Source of the DNA: Bryobacterales bacterium
Lineage (GTDB): Bacteria > Acidobacteriota > Terriglobia > Bryobacterales > Bryobacteraceae
Assembly (NCBI GenBank): GCA_003167255.1
Contig: PMTR01000168.1
Span: forward strand, 13,515 to 70,711
Direction: 5' to 3'
DNA: 57,197 nt
Both the position numbers and the translations under genes were made by a program. The notes beneath the pieces were generated by a model, which was not told the DNA's origin, searched no databases, and saw nothing but the letters and a program-made list of their open reading frames with translations. Of this stretch, positions 9,551 through 18,700 are shown piece by piece (the first letter of the stretch is position 1; every line of letters starts with the position of its first letter).

Positions 9551-10500
9551 TGCGTCTTTCCTCCGTTCGCTTCGGCGAGCCGTTCGCCCGTGCGCAATGC
9601 AGCCGAGGTCATGATGTCCAGGTTGCCTGCGTACTTGGGAAGATAATGTCCGGCGCCCTCGATCTCAAGATAGATGCTTGTTTTGAGCCCGTGGAACGTA
9701 CCCATACCTGGAATCGCGACGGGACGATCCCCTCCGATCCGGTCAAATTGCACGCGCTGCTTCAGACGGTAACCCGGCACGTAGCAACGGACATCGGCGG
9801 CCATGCTCTCGACCGAGTGCTCGATCTCATCGGTGTCGGCATCCTCAGTCAGGCAAAACACCGTATTGCGCATGATGAGGGGAGGATCGGCGGGGTTCAG
9901 AACGATAATGGCTTTCCCACGGGCCGCGCCGCCCACCTTCTCGACCGCCCTGGCGGTGGTTTGCGTGAACTCATCGATGTTCGCGCGCGTGCCGGGTCCG
10001 GCCGATTTGCTAGCGATGCTGGCGACGATCTCGCCGTAGAGGACCTTGGCCACGCGGTTCACGGCCGCGACCATGGGTATGGTCGCCTGGCCCCCGCAAC
10101 TGACCATATTTAAGTTAGGCGCCCCCAAGTGCTCTGACATGTTGGCCACCGGCACGACATATGGACCGATGGCCGCGGGAGTTAAATCAATGAGTTGCTT
10201 GCCGTAAGGGCGCAGGAAGGCTTCGTGCTTATGATGCGCCTTGGCCGACGTGGCGTCAAATACGATGGATATTTCGGCGAAGTCCCGCGCCTTCACCAGA
10301 CCATCCATGCCCTCGGCCGTCGCCGGCACGCCCATCCGGCGAGCTCGCGCCAGACCATCGGATTCGGGGTCGATACCGACGAAGGCGGCCACTTCCAAAA
10401 CCTTGGAGGTTCGGAGGATTTTGATCATCAAGTCGGTGCCGATATTTCCCGTGCCAATAATCGCAACCTTGACCATAGGATTTGCCCGTTGATCTATCAT
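9547..10500 (-). CDS. mhpF: acetaldehyde dehydrogenase (acylating)
   Basis: Converts acetaldehyde, NAD+ and CoA to acetyl-CoA (DmpF/BphJ/MhpF family) and pairs physically with the aldolase encoded just downstream. Full length at 317 residues: Rossmann motif [11 protein letters not shown] at about 14-24, catalytic Cys135 in SCGGQAT, and the conserved [16 protein letters not shown]. The ATG at 10500 has a weak AGAAG upstream; the ATG at 10476 (MVKVAIIG) is an equally plausible start and would leave the palindrome at 10490-10500 outside the coding region. The gene is transcribed divergently from the transporter operon. Confidence 0.92.
   Translation of the reverse strand: MIDQRANPMVKVAIIGTGNIGTDLMIKILRTSKVLEVAAFVGIDPESDGLARARRMGVPATAEGMDGLVKARDFAEISIVFDATSAKAHHKHEAFLRPYGKQLIDLTPAAIGPYVVPVANMSEHLGAPNLNMVSCGGQATIPMVAAVNRVAKVLYGEIVASIASKSAGPGTRANIDEFTQTTARAVEKVGGAARGKAIIVLNPADPPLIMRNTVFCLTEDADTDEIEHSVESMAADVRCYVPGYRLKQRVQFDRIGGDRPVAIPGMGTFHGLKTSIYLEIEGAGHYLPKYAGNLDIMTSAALRTGERLAEANGGKTQ
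10490..10500. promoter_or_regulatory. candidate GntR operator (TGATCTATCAT)
   Basis: TGAT-CT-ATCA inverted repeat at the beginning of the dehydrogenase gene. Similar 11-mers occur at 15514-15524, 15718-15728 and 21638-21648, all before genes near the GntR regulator. Binding is inference. Confidence 0.35.
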
Positions 10501-10513
10501 TTTACATTTCTTC

Positions 10514-10541
10514 TTGCTTTATCGTCAAGCTACGATATAAA
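10514..10541 (+). promoter_or_regulatory. possible promoter of the transporter operon
   Basis: TTGCTT at 10514-10519 and TATAAA at 10536-10541 with a 16-base spacer, inside the short AT-rich divergent region between the dehydrogenase and MFS genes. The -35 match is weak. Confidence 0.4.
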
Positions 10542-10564
10542 ATCATATCCTGGGGGATGCGCTG

Positions 10565-11920
10565 TTGGAAGATGACACGTCTCGAAGCCGCTTGGAATCA
10601 ATTGTTTCAGCCCAAGGCGGCGCTGGCGAGTGGGCTTCCACCATCGGTTCGGAGCCACCGGTCGGCGATCGGGCCACGCACGTCAGGTACTACGTCTTGG
10701 CCCTGAGTTTCCTGATGGCCTTCATGATGTATATGGAGCGCGGCGCGATAGGCGTAGCCGCCCCGGCGATCATGCGGGAATTCCAGATCAGTAAGATCCG
10801 AATGGGTTGGAGCGTTTCCGCGTTCAACTGGTCCTATGCTCTGTTTCAGGTGCCAGGTGGGTGGATGGCAGACCGGTTTGGGCCTCGGATCGTGCTGGCG
10901 GGCGCCATGGCATGGTGGTCGTTGTTCACCGCCGCAACGGGATTCTCCGCCGGTGCGATTTCTTTGGGAATCACCCGTTTTTTGTTTGGGATGGGCGAAG
11001 CGGCGGGGTTTCCCGCTGGTTCTCGCGCACTGGTACCGTGGCTGCCGGTGCGGCGGCGGGCCTTCGGGCAGGGTTTTCAGCACTCAGGATCCCGTTTGGG
11101 GGCGGCGGCCGCGCCATTATTAGTAGTGTACCTGCTGAGGATCGCAGGCTGGAGATCGGTTTTTTGGATATTCGGCGCGGCAGGTATTCTTTGGGCACTG
11201 GCTTGGTATCTTTATTATCGCAACGTGCCCCAGGAGCACGCCGGCACCAACCGCCTTGAACTGGAGTTGTTAGCAGCCAATCGCTCGAAGACACAGCCTA
11301 AACGGGCGGTGCCTTGGCGGCACATTCTCCGTACTCGTGACCTGTGGTATCTGAGCGCGGCCTATTTCTGCTACGGGTGGGTTGTCTGGCTGTATCTGGC
11401 GTGGTTCCCGACGTATCTGCGGGAAGCCCGGCACTTCACCGAGCTGAAATCCGGGCTTGCCAGTCTCCCGTTGCTGGCCGCAACCCTGACCAACGTGGGC
11501 GGGGGTTTGTTGTCCGATAGACTGGTGTCCAAATGGAATAACCTGCGTCGTGGCCGTCTCGCGGTTTCGCTTTTCGGGTTCGTGATCGCCGGGCTCGCGC
11601 TTGTTCCAGGAGTGCTGACGAACAACGCACTCTTGGCCCTCGCGTGCCTGACCATCGCGCTCGCCGGCCTGGAACTGACCGTCGCTGTTTCGTGGGCGAT
11701 GTGCATCGATATCGGAGGGAATTTCAGCGGCTCTGTTTCATCGGTAATGAATACCTGGGGAAATCTCGGAGGAGCGATTTCGGCGGTAATGGTCGGCTAC
11801 CTGGCCACCCTTTTGGGATGGAAATCGCCGTTCATATTGGCCAGTGCTTTCTGTCTGTTTTCGGCGCTGCTGGTCAGCCGTATCGATCCCCGCCGTTCGG
11901 CGGTTGGGGAATCGCTGTAA
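10565..11920 (+). CDS. MFS transporter, anion:cation symporter family
   Basis: A 451-residue inner-membrane transporter with 12 predicted helices, of the ACS family that imports organic acids such as hexuronates, phthalate or glucarate. Signatures: helix 1 ending FMMYMERGAIGVAAP, the loop 2-3 motif GGWMADRFGPR, and helix 4 FGMGEAAGFPAGSRA with the arginine loop PVRRRAFGQG. An N-terminal soluble tail of about 40 residues precedes helix 1. The TTG start at 10565 is preceded by GGGGGATG; a start just before the first helix is possible. First gene of a four-gene run, 22 bases before the ferredoxin-like gene. It probably imports the substrate of the pathway encoded here. Confidence 0.85.
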   Translation: MEDDTSRSRLESIVSAQGGAGEWASTIGSEPPVGDRATHVRYYVLALSFLMAFMMYMERGAIGVAAPAIMREFQISKIRMGWSVSAFNWSYALFQVPGGWMADRFGPRIVLAGAMAWWSLFTAATGFSAGAISLGITRFLFGMGEAAGFPAGSRALVPWLPVRRRAFGQGFQHSGSRLGAAAAPLLVVYLLRIAGWRSVFWIFGAAGILWALAWYLYYRNVPQEHAGTNRLELELLAANRSKTQPKRAVPWRHILRTRDLWYLSAAYFCYGWVVWLYLAWFPTYLREARHFTELKSGLASLPLLAATLTNVGGGLLSDRLVSKWNNLRRGRLAVSLFGFVIAGLALVPGVLTNNALLALACLTIALAGLELTVAVSWAMCIDIGGNFSGSVSSVMNTWGNLGGAISAVMVGYLATLLGWKSPFILASAFCLFSALLVSRIDPRRSAVGESL

Positions 11921-11942
11921 GAGGAGGAGGAGGAGTCGAACC

Positions 11943-12785
11943 GTGAAAATCAACCAAGATAAGTGTGTCGCCTGCGGGAACTGCACTTACGTGTGCCCTA
12001 TGGGCGCGATTTACATCGACCCGGTCGTCAAGCGGGCCACCGTCAACCTGCACGAATGTGTCGAATGTTATGCCTGTTTCAACGGCTTAAGTCAGGAGCA
12101 CCTCAACCCGACGCTGATTCGAACGGTCCGCCGGATCTTCCAGATGCTGCGCCTGCGGTTCGAGCCCGAACCCGACGTCTGTCCGACGGCGGCGTTCGAG
12201 CCGGAGGAACTGACGTGGCCGCGCGTCGTGCGCCGGGCTTTCTCAGATCCCCGGGTGCCGCACGAATCAACGGGTGTGGAAGGCCGCGGGACCGAGGAGG
12301 TCAAGACCAACGACATCAGTGGCCGCGTGAAGGTGGGGGAGGTTGGTTTTACCATCGAGTTCGGCCGTCCCGGCGTCGGCGTATGGATGCGGGAAATCCA
12401 GGAAATGTGCTGGGAGTTGGCCAAGGCCGGTGTGAGTTTCGAGAAGAAAAATCCGATCACCTCGCTCATGTCGGATGTGGCGACGGGGACACTCCGCGAA
12501 GACATTCTCAACGAGAAAGTGATGTCGGCGATTGCTGAAGTCAAGGTTCCGGTCGAACGCACAGAAGAGATTATCCTGCTGGTGCGGGAAGTGGAGAAGC
12601 GGCTGGATACGGTGGTTGCGCTCGGCGTCGGGACACGGTGCGATGCGGATGGGGAGGAACGGGTTGTGGCGCCGATTCTGGAGCGTCTCGGATATAAGCT
12701 GGAGCGCGCCAAGACCAACACCGGACTCGGGAGAATCACGAACGCGGCGCCGGAGACAGTTAAACTGGAGGTACTCTCGCGATGA
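11943..12785 (+). CDS. two-cluster ferredoxin-like protein with unknown C-terminal domain
   Basis: A 280-residue protein. Residues 1-80 form a bacterial 2[4Fe-4S] ferredoxin domain: Cys8, Cys11, Cys14 and Cys18 for one cluster, and Cys39, Cys42, Cys45 plus the distant Cys80-Pro for the other, with an unusual insertion of about 34 residues before the last ligand. The remaining 200 residues are soluble, mixed alpha/beta, with no family I can name. The GTG start at 11943 follows an exceptionally strong run of GGAGGAGGAGGAG. It overlaps the next gene by four bases (ATGA), so the products are probably made together. The role may be electron transfer to a reductase acting on the imported compound; this is inference. 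Confidence 0.75.
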   Translation: MKINQDKCVACGNCTYVCPMGAIYIDPVVKRATVNLHECVECYACFNGLSQEHLNPTLIRTVRRIFQMLRLRFEPEPDVCPTAAFEPEELTWPRVVRRAFSDPRVPHESTGVEGRGTEEVKTNDISGRVKVGEVGFTIEFGRPGVGVWMREIQEMCWELAKAGVSFEKKNPITSLMSDVATGTLREDILNEKVMSAIAEVKVPVERTEEIILLVREVEKRLDTVVALGVGTRCDADGEERVVAPILERLGYKLERAKTNTGLGRITNAAPETVKLEVLSR

Positions 12786-13459
12786 CTAACACCCTACACC
12801 GTTTTGGAGATGCTGAGAGCTTTCGAGACGACTACGTCGTGATTGCCATCAGCAGCAAAGGGCGGAATGATGAAAATGCGGTTCCCAGGCTGCGCCGGTT
12901 CCTGGAAATCGCCCGCCGGTTCAACCCAGTGAATCTGGGCGATGGCCGGCACGGCGGCGCGCTCCGGCCTACTCAGTCCATCAATCCGCTTTCACACTGG
13001 AGGCGGAATATGACACCTGACTTCGACGCCGTAATTGCCGGTCTGGACGTGGCGACTACGGCCGCGGCGGTCTTCGACAATCGCGTCGCAGCGGAAGATT
13101 TCCTGAAGGAGGTCCGGGAAGCCGACCTCGGATTGAGCGTCAATATTTCCACGTCCATTGACGGCGCTGAGCAATGCTGCCACGCGGCGGGGCTTTGCCG
13201 CCACAGCGTTGGATACTCGCTTGGCTTCGAGGGGAAGACCGGCCACCTCCCCAACGAAGATGTGTTAATGCTGTCCACCATGTGCGGCCACGGGATGGTG
13301 AGTTCGTCTTTGGCCAAGAAAATGATCGACTGGGTTAAAGAAGGACGCCGGACGCCCGGGCAGGCCGTCACCTATCTCACCCGTTTTTGCTCCTGTGGCG
13401 TGTTCAATCCCTCACGGGCCTGCCGCGTTCTAGAAGAAGCGAGGACGAGGACCAAATGA
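12782..13459 (+). CDS. Cys/His-rich protein of unknown function
   Basis: I do not recognise this 225-residue protein. It has no signal peptide or membrane segment. The C-terminal half carries many potential metal ligands: CCHAAGLCRHS (Cys132, Cys133, His134, Cys139, His141), CGHG (Cys168, His170) and CSCG plus SRAC (Cys203, Cys205, Cys214). It is coupled by four-base overlaps to both the ferredoxin-like gene before it and the amidohydrolase gene after it, so a joint redox or metal-dependent role with the ferredoxin-like protein is likely. The spacing of the cysteines suggests a bound Fe-S cluster or another metal. Function is open. Confidence 0.7.
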   Translation: MTNTLHRFGDAESFRDDYVVIAISSKGRNDENAVPRLRRFLEIARRFNPVNLGDGRHGGALRPTQSINPLSHWRRNMTPDFDAVIAGLDVATTAAAVFDNRVAAEDFLKEVREADLGLSVNISTSIDGAEQCCHAAGLCRHSVGYSLGFEGKTGHLPNEDVLMLSTMCGHGMVSSSLAKKMIDWVKEGRRTPGQAVTYLTRFCSCGVFNPSRACRVLEEARTRTK

Positions 13460-14769
13460 AACGCCTTCTCCTGGGCCTCCTGCTGTGTTTGCCCGCCATG
13501 CCTCAAGGCATGGTTTTCAAGGGCTTTACGCTGATCGACGGGCGCGGGGGCGCTCCTGTATCCGATGCCGCGATGATCGTGGATAGCGGCCGGATCACGT
13601 GGGTAGGACCCGCCTCGCAACTCAAGGTCCCGGCTGGCGCGAGCGTCAATGACGTGTTCGGCAAGTACGTGATGCCGGGTATCATCAACCTTCACGGCCA
13701 TGTCAGCGTTGCTTCGGGGCTCACCCAGGATGTGAAGCGGTTTTATACGCGGGAAAATGTCGAAAAGAGCCTTCATCTCTATGCCAGCTATGGTGTAACT
13801 TCCGTCGTTTCCATGGGGACCGACCAGCCGCTGGTCTATCAAATCCGCGAGGAGCAACGCCGCGACCGCCCCTCGGTTGCCCGTATCTTTACCGCAGGTC
13901 GCGGCTTTACCGGCAAGGCCGGATACCCCAGTACCGCGCCCGGAATGGCAGGCGTGCCGTACGAAGTGGCAACCTCTGAACAAGCCTCCGCTGACGTGGA
14001 GGAACTGGCCTCGCACGCCCCGGATCTGGTCAAGATCTGGGTGGACGATCATCTGGGCAAAGACCCAAAGATCCCGATAGAGGTATCCACCACAATTATT
14101 CAGGCAGCCCACAAACATGGCCTGAAAGTGGTTGCTCACGTTTTTTATTTGCAGGACGCCAAGCAACTGGTGGCCGCCGGCATTGACGGACTTGCCCATA
14201 GTGTCCGCGACAAGCCCGTAGACGATGAGTTGATTCGGCTGATGAAGCAGCACGGCACATGGCAAATGGCAGCCACGCTCTCGCGCGAGGCGTCCATGTT
14301 CGTGTACGCCAAGCCCGCGCCTTTTCTCACGGATCCGTTCTTCACTCGCGGAGTTTCTCCCGAGGTGATCGCCACCCTGCAGAGCGCGGAGTATCAGAAA
14401 AGAATTGCCGCGGACCCGGATTTGCCCCGGTACCCCGCGTTTCTTGAGACGGCTAAGCAGAATCTGAAGCGCTTGGCCAACGCAGGCATCCGATACGGCC
14501 TCGGTACCGATACCGGCCCTCCGGCGCGTTTTGCCGGTTATTTCGAGCACTGGGAAGCGGAGCTGATGGTGGCGGCGGGGCTGACTCCCGGGCAGGTGAT
14601 CACGGCCGCTACCAAGAGCGCCGCGGAGTTCCTGGGAGCGAAGGACCTGGGAACCGTCGAAAAAGGGAAGTGGGCCGATTTTCTTGTACTGTCGGCAAGC
14701 CCCTTAGCCGATATCAAGAATACCCGCAAAATCGAATCGGTGTACATTGCCGGCAATCGGGTCGAATGA
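13456..14769 (+). CDS. exported metal-dependent amidohydrolase
   Basis: A 437-residue member of the amidohydrolase superfamily (imidazolonepropionase/prolidase-like branch). Signal peptide MKRLLLGLLLCLPAMPQG. The metal-binding HxH is His80/His82 in INLHGHVS; further ligands are expected in VKIWVDDHLG (about 196), KVVAHVF and the late Asp in GLGTDTGPP. The C-terminal beta-sandwich strands end in KGKWADFLVLSASPL and VYIAGNRVE, as usual for the family. The start at 13456 overlaps the stop of the preceding gene (ATGA). Last gene of the operon; the stop is 39 bases from the convergent GntR gene. It probably opens an amide or lactam ring or hydrolyses a peptide-like bond before uptake. Confidence 0.85.
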   Translation: MKRLLLGLLLCLPAMPQGMVFKGFTLIDGRGGAPVSDAAMIVDSGRITWVGPASQLKVPAGASVNDVFGKYVMPGIINLHGHVSVASGLTQDVKRFYTRENVEKSLHLYASYGVTSVVSMGTDQPLVYQIREEQRRDRPSVARIFTAGRGFTGKAGYPSTAPGMAGVPYEVATSEQASADVEELASHAPDLVKIWVDDHLGKDPKIPIEVSTTIIQAAHKHGLKVVAHVFYLQDAKQLVAAGIDGLAHSVRDKPVDDELIRLMKQHGTWQMAATLSREASMFVYAKPAPFLTDPFFTRGVSPEVIATLQSAEYQKRIAADPDLPRYPAFLETAKQNLKRLANAGIRYGLGTDTGPPARFAGYFEHWEAELMVAAGLTPGQVITAATKSAAEFLGAKDLGTVEKGKWADFLVLSASPLADIKNTRKIESVYIAGNRVE

Positions 14770-14808
14770 CGATGTCACCGTGCCGGGCGACCTCTGCCAA
14801 GTAGCGAT

Positions 14809-15501
14809 TCAAGCGTCTTCCGGAGGCTGCGAATCGGCTAAGTGCGGCGTCGCGGACACCCATCGCAAGGCGAAGGCGGTGAACGTTCTTCGAACGATGG
14901 TTGAAAACTCGGGTTCTGGAACTGACCGCAGCGCGTCGATCAGAGCGCTGTGCTCGCGTCCCATCGAAGCCGTCAGGGGCGCTTCGCTCGCCAGCACCAC
15001 AAATGCGAAGAGCGGCGCCATCAATCGCTCCAGGGTTTCAGCCAGGAACGCATTTCCGGAGAGCCTCCAGCACCAGCGGTGGAATTCGAAGTCGCATGCC
15101 AGGAATTCCCGGCGGTTGCCGCGTCGCCCGGCCTCGACCAAACGATCGGCAAGAGCTTGCGCTTCCTTCAATTCCGCTTCGGTCACGCGCAATCGCGCCC
15201 ACTGCATCGCGAGAGTTTCCAGTTCGATGCGCAATTCGTAGAGCTGGCGCACTTCGGCCACCGAAAATGCCGTCACAAAGCTGCCTTTGTTGTTCACGCG
15301 CCGCACAAATCCCTCATGTTTCAGAGAGATGAGGGCTTCGCGCACAACCGGCGTCCCTACATTCATTTCGCGTGCGATCTGGCGTTCCACGATGGTGTCG
15401 CCGGGCCGAAGCTTGCCCGAGAAAAAAGCACTCTTCAAAGCGGCAATCACCCGTTCGGTCAATGAGATGGTTTCAATCTGTCCAAAACCCAAGGTTTCCA
15501 T
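14809..15501 (-). CDS. GntR-family regulator, FadR/FCD type
   Basis: A 230-residue transcription factor. The winged helix occupies about residues 8-75, with the typical recognition segment REMNVGTPVVREALISLKHEGFV. The FCD ligand domain follows, with the metal/ligand residues in LYELRIELETLAMQWA, DFEFHRWCWRLSGN and GREHSALIDAL. FCD regulators usually respond to organic acids. The start at 15501 is chosen at the first Met with the usual short lead into the wing. A TGATAAATCAT site lies just upstream of its start and again before the divergent TonB gene, suggesting self-regulation and control of the receptor. Confidence 0.87.
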   Translation of the reverse strand: METLGFGQIETISLTERVIAALKSAFFSGKLRPGDTIVERQIAREMNVGTPVVREALISLKHEGFVRRVNNKGSFVTAFSVAEVRQLYELRIELETLAMQWARLRVTEAELKEAQALADRLVEAGRRGNRREFLACDFEFHRWCWRLSGNAFLAETLERLMAPLFAFVVLASEAPLTASMGREHSALIDALRSVPEPEFSTIVRRTFTAFALRWVSATPHLADSQPPEDA

Positions 15502-15513
15502 AGTCTTTGACTC

Positions 15514-15524
15514 ATGATTTATCA
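15514..15524. promoter_or_regulatory. candidate GntR operator upstream of gntR
   Basis: ATGATTTATCA, the reverse complement of TGATAAATCAT at 15718-15728. It sits 13 bases upstream of the regulator's ATG. Confidence 0.5.
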
Positions 15525-15698
15525 AATTATGGTAACACGGTCCGCGTTCGGAACGCTCGGCAGCGCGCTCGAATTCGTTGATTCGCATAGGCGCCTGACG
15601 GCCAAACTCTTTCTTGGCCCAGCCAGTTCGGCCTAAATCCCTCGGCCCCCTGCAAACTGCCCGCCCCTCCCAGTTTTGGGGGCCATCTACAAAAGCCT

Positions 15699-15728
15699 TG
15701 ACACAAGGTCGCTTGTGTGATAAATCAT
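15699..15728 (+). promoter_or_regulatory. TonB receptor promoter with candidate operator
   Basis: TTGACA at 15699-15704 is followed at -10 distance by TGATAAATCAT (15718-15728), so a regulator bound there would compete with polymerase. The -35 itself is embedded in the palindrome CCTTGACACAAGG. It lies about 50 bases before the strong ribosome site GGGGAGAGG of the TonB gene. Confidence 0.55.
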
Positions 15729-15778
15729 ATGTCGCGTACGATTTCAGGGGACACGTAACAAAGGGGAGAGGTAAGGAC

Positions 15779-18700
15779 ATGAGAATTCTGTTTGTGCTGA
15801 CCGGTTTCACTGTGGCAACTCTGTTGTTTGCCCAGAACGACCGCGGGGTCATCACGGGTACGGTTACCGATGCAGGCGGAGCCGTCGTACCCAACGCGGC
15901 TATTGCCGCAGTCAACAAGGAAAACGGCGAGCAGTTCAAAGTCGTGACGACTCCCACGGGGAATTACACGTTGACGCAAATGCCCGCCGGGATCTACGAT
16001 GTCAGCGTCGAAGTTCTGGGATTCAGTAAATTCATCCAGGTAGGCATTCGGGTATTTGTCGGGGAGACAGCGCGCGTCGATGTCACGATGAAGGTGGGCG
16101 CGGCCACCGATTCGGTCACCGTGATGGCCGACGCCGCTTTGCTCAAGACGGAAAGTGCCGAGCAGAGCTCGACCATCGCGGTTGAGACGCTGAACGATCT
16201 GCCCATGAACTTCGGGGCAGGCGGCAACAGCTCGGCCGCTGGTGTTCGCAACGCGCTGACTCTTATCACCCTCGTGCCGACCGGAGTTTTTTCCGGCTAT
16301 TCTTCCATCAATTTGAATGGGGCGCCGCAGAATTCATTCAACATCCAAATTGAGGGAATGCAGGCGAATAATAGCCGCCTGGCGATCCGCCAGGACCAGG
16401 TGCAGCCTTCCGTGGAGTCGCTTCAGGAGGTTTCAGTTCTGACCAGCAACTTCGCTCCCGAGTACGGTCAGGTGGCCGGCGGCTTTTTCAATTACGTCGT
16501 CAAGTCCGGCAGCAACCAGGTCCACGGCAGCGTGTTTGAGTACCTGGTCAATGAAGACCTCGGCGCGGGAATCCCCTTCACCAGTAGCGGCGTAGGAGGA
16601 CACTTGCTTCGCCCGCCCAACCGGAGAAACGACTTCGGCGGCAACGTCGGCGGCCCGGTGTGGATACCCAAGCTCTACAACGGCCGCAACAAGACTTTTT
16701 TCTTTTTCTCCTATGAGGAGTTCTACCAGTCGCAAGGCCTAACCGGTTTAACCAACGTCCCCACTGCTGCGATGCGAAACGGGGACTTTAGCGCAGCGCT
16801 CACCGGCAAGTCGCTCGGCAAAGACCCGACCGGCGCGAACATTGCGGAAAACACCATCTACGACCCTACCAATTTCGTGACGACGGCCAGCGGCCAGGTG
16901 GTAACGATTCCGTTCCCCCTCAATCAGGTCCCCCAGCCTCGCATGGACCTGGTTGCCTTGAAAATACAGGCGTTGATCCCGCAGCCCACGGGGGCTGGAA
17001 TCCTCAATAACTGGACTCAGAATTACACCGCGTTGACCAAGGAGTACATTCCTTCACTGAAGATCGATCAGTCCTTCAACAATCAGGGGAAGCTCTCGTT
17101 CTACTGGTCGCAATACAAAGGCCCCCACTACAACGGCCTCGACGGCCTGCCGGTCCCCATCACGCAACAACGTTTCATTCAAACGCTCACCAGCACCTAT
17201 CGGCTCAATTACGACCAGCCGCTGACTCCCACCTGGCTGGTACACCTCGGCGTTGGCTACCTGGACCACTACAATACAGACTGTGGGCTGCCCGCCGTGG
17301 AGGGTTACGACCCCGTTGCCGGCCTGGGCCTGGTGGGCGCAGTCTATGGCAAAGGCTTCCCTGCTATCAGCGGCCTGAATTCGACCAATGGTGGCGGCAT
17401 GGCCTTGGGCATGGGCTCGGTAAATTGCCAGCCCATCGAGGTATACAAGCCGACGGCTGTCGCCAACACGTCTTTGGTCCACGGCAACCATACCTTCAAG
17501 ATCGGTGGCGATTGGCGAATCGACGCCCTGACCTCGGGCACCTCCGGAGCCTACGGCAGTTACACCTTCAGTGGCGCCCAGACCGGGCTGCCCTACACCC
17601 AGGGACAGACCATCGGGGGCAGCACCGTTGGATTGCCATATGCTAGCTTTCTGCTCGGCCTGGTGAATACCGCCAGCGTCTCCAACCCCGCCCTGCCTCA
17701 GACCCGCAAGGCATCCTGGGCCGGATACTTGCAGGATAACTGGAAGGTGACGCGCAAGCTCACGCTCGATTATGGGCTTCGATATGATTTGCAGGGCGCC
17801 GGCGACGAGATCCACCATCGCGTCAGTGCTTTCTCAGCGAGCATTCCAAACCCCTCCGCCGGCGGGCTGTTGGGCGCCACCGTCTATGAGGGATCTTCCC
17901 CGGGAGCTTGCAACTGCATCTTTACTAAACCCTATCCTGACGCTTTCGGCCCGCGATTCGGCGCTGCCTATCAGATCGCGCCCAAGACGGTGTTGCGCGG
18001 CGGATTTGGCTTCACCTACGCCCAAACGGGCGGTGGGCAGGCGACCAATCAGGCCACTTTGGGCGCCGGCGGTTGGAATACACTTGCCTTTTCAAACCCA
18101 ACGTATGGTTCTCCGGCGTCGTTGCTCAAGAACGGTCTGACCTATAAGCTCAGCGATTTATTCAACAGCACGCTGAATGCCGGCGTCCGGCCCCAGCCCG
18201 GTCAAATCCAGAGCCCTTCGGCGGAAATCGACCATAACGCGGGCCGCCCGCCGCGTGTGAGCCAATGGAATGTCTCGCTGCAGCGTGAAATCACTAAGGA
18301 TCTGGTCATCGAGGCCGCCTACGTAGGCAACCGCGGCGTCTGGCTGGAGCAGGACGCTCAGGAAAATTTGAACGCGCTCACGCCGGCACGGCTGGCTACT
18401 TTTGGCCTGGACATCACGAACGCGGCCAACCGGACGCTTCTCACGTCGACAGTGGCCTCCGCGGCAGTTATAGCAGCCGGATTTAAGGCGCCATACGCAG
18501 GATTCCCGACCACCCAGACGCTGGCTCAGGCCCTCCGGCCGTACCCACAGTTCTCAACCATTTCGGTAGTGGGCGCAGCTCTGGGTAGGTCTTGGTTCGA
18601 TTCCTTGCAGATGAAACTCACCAAGCGCCTTTCCCACGGCTTGGACGTGCAGTCAAACTTCGTATGGCTGAAGAATGAGGGTAGCGCCAACAACAACGAC

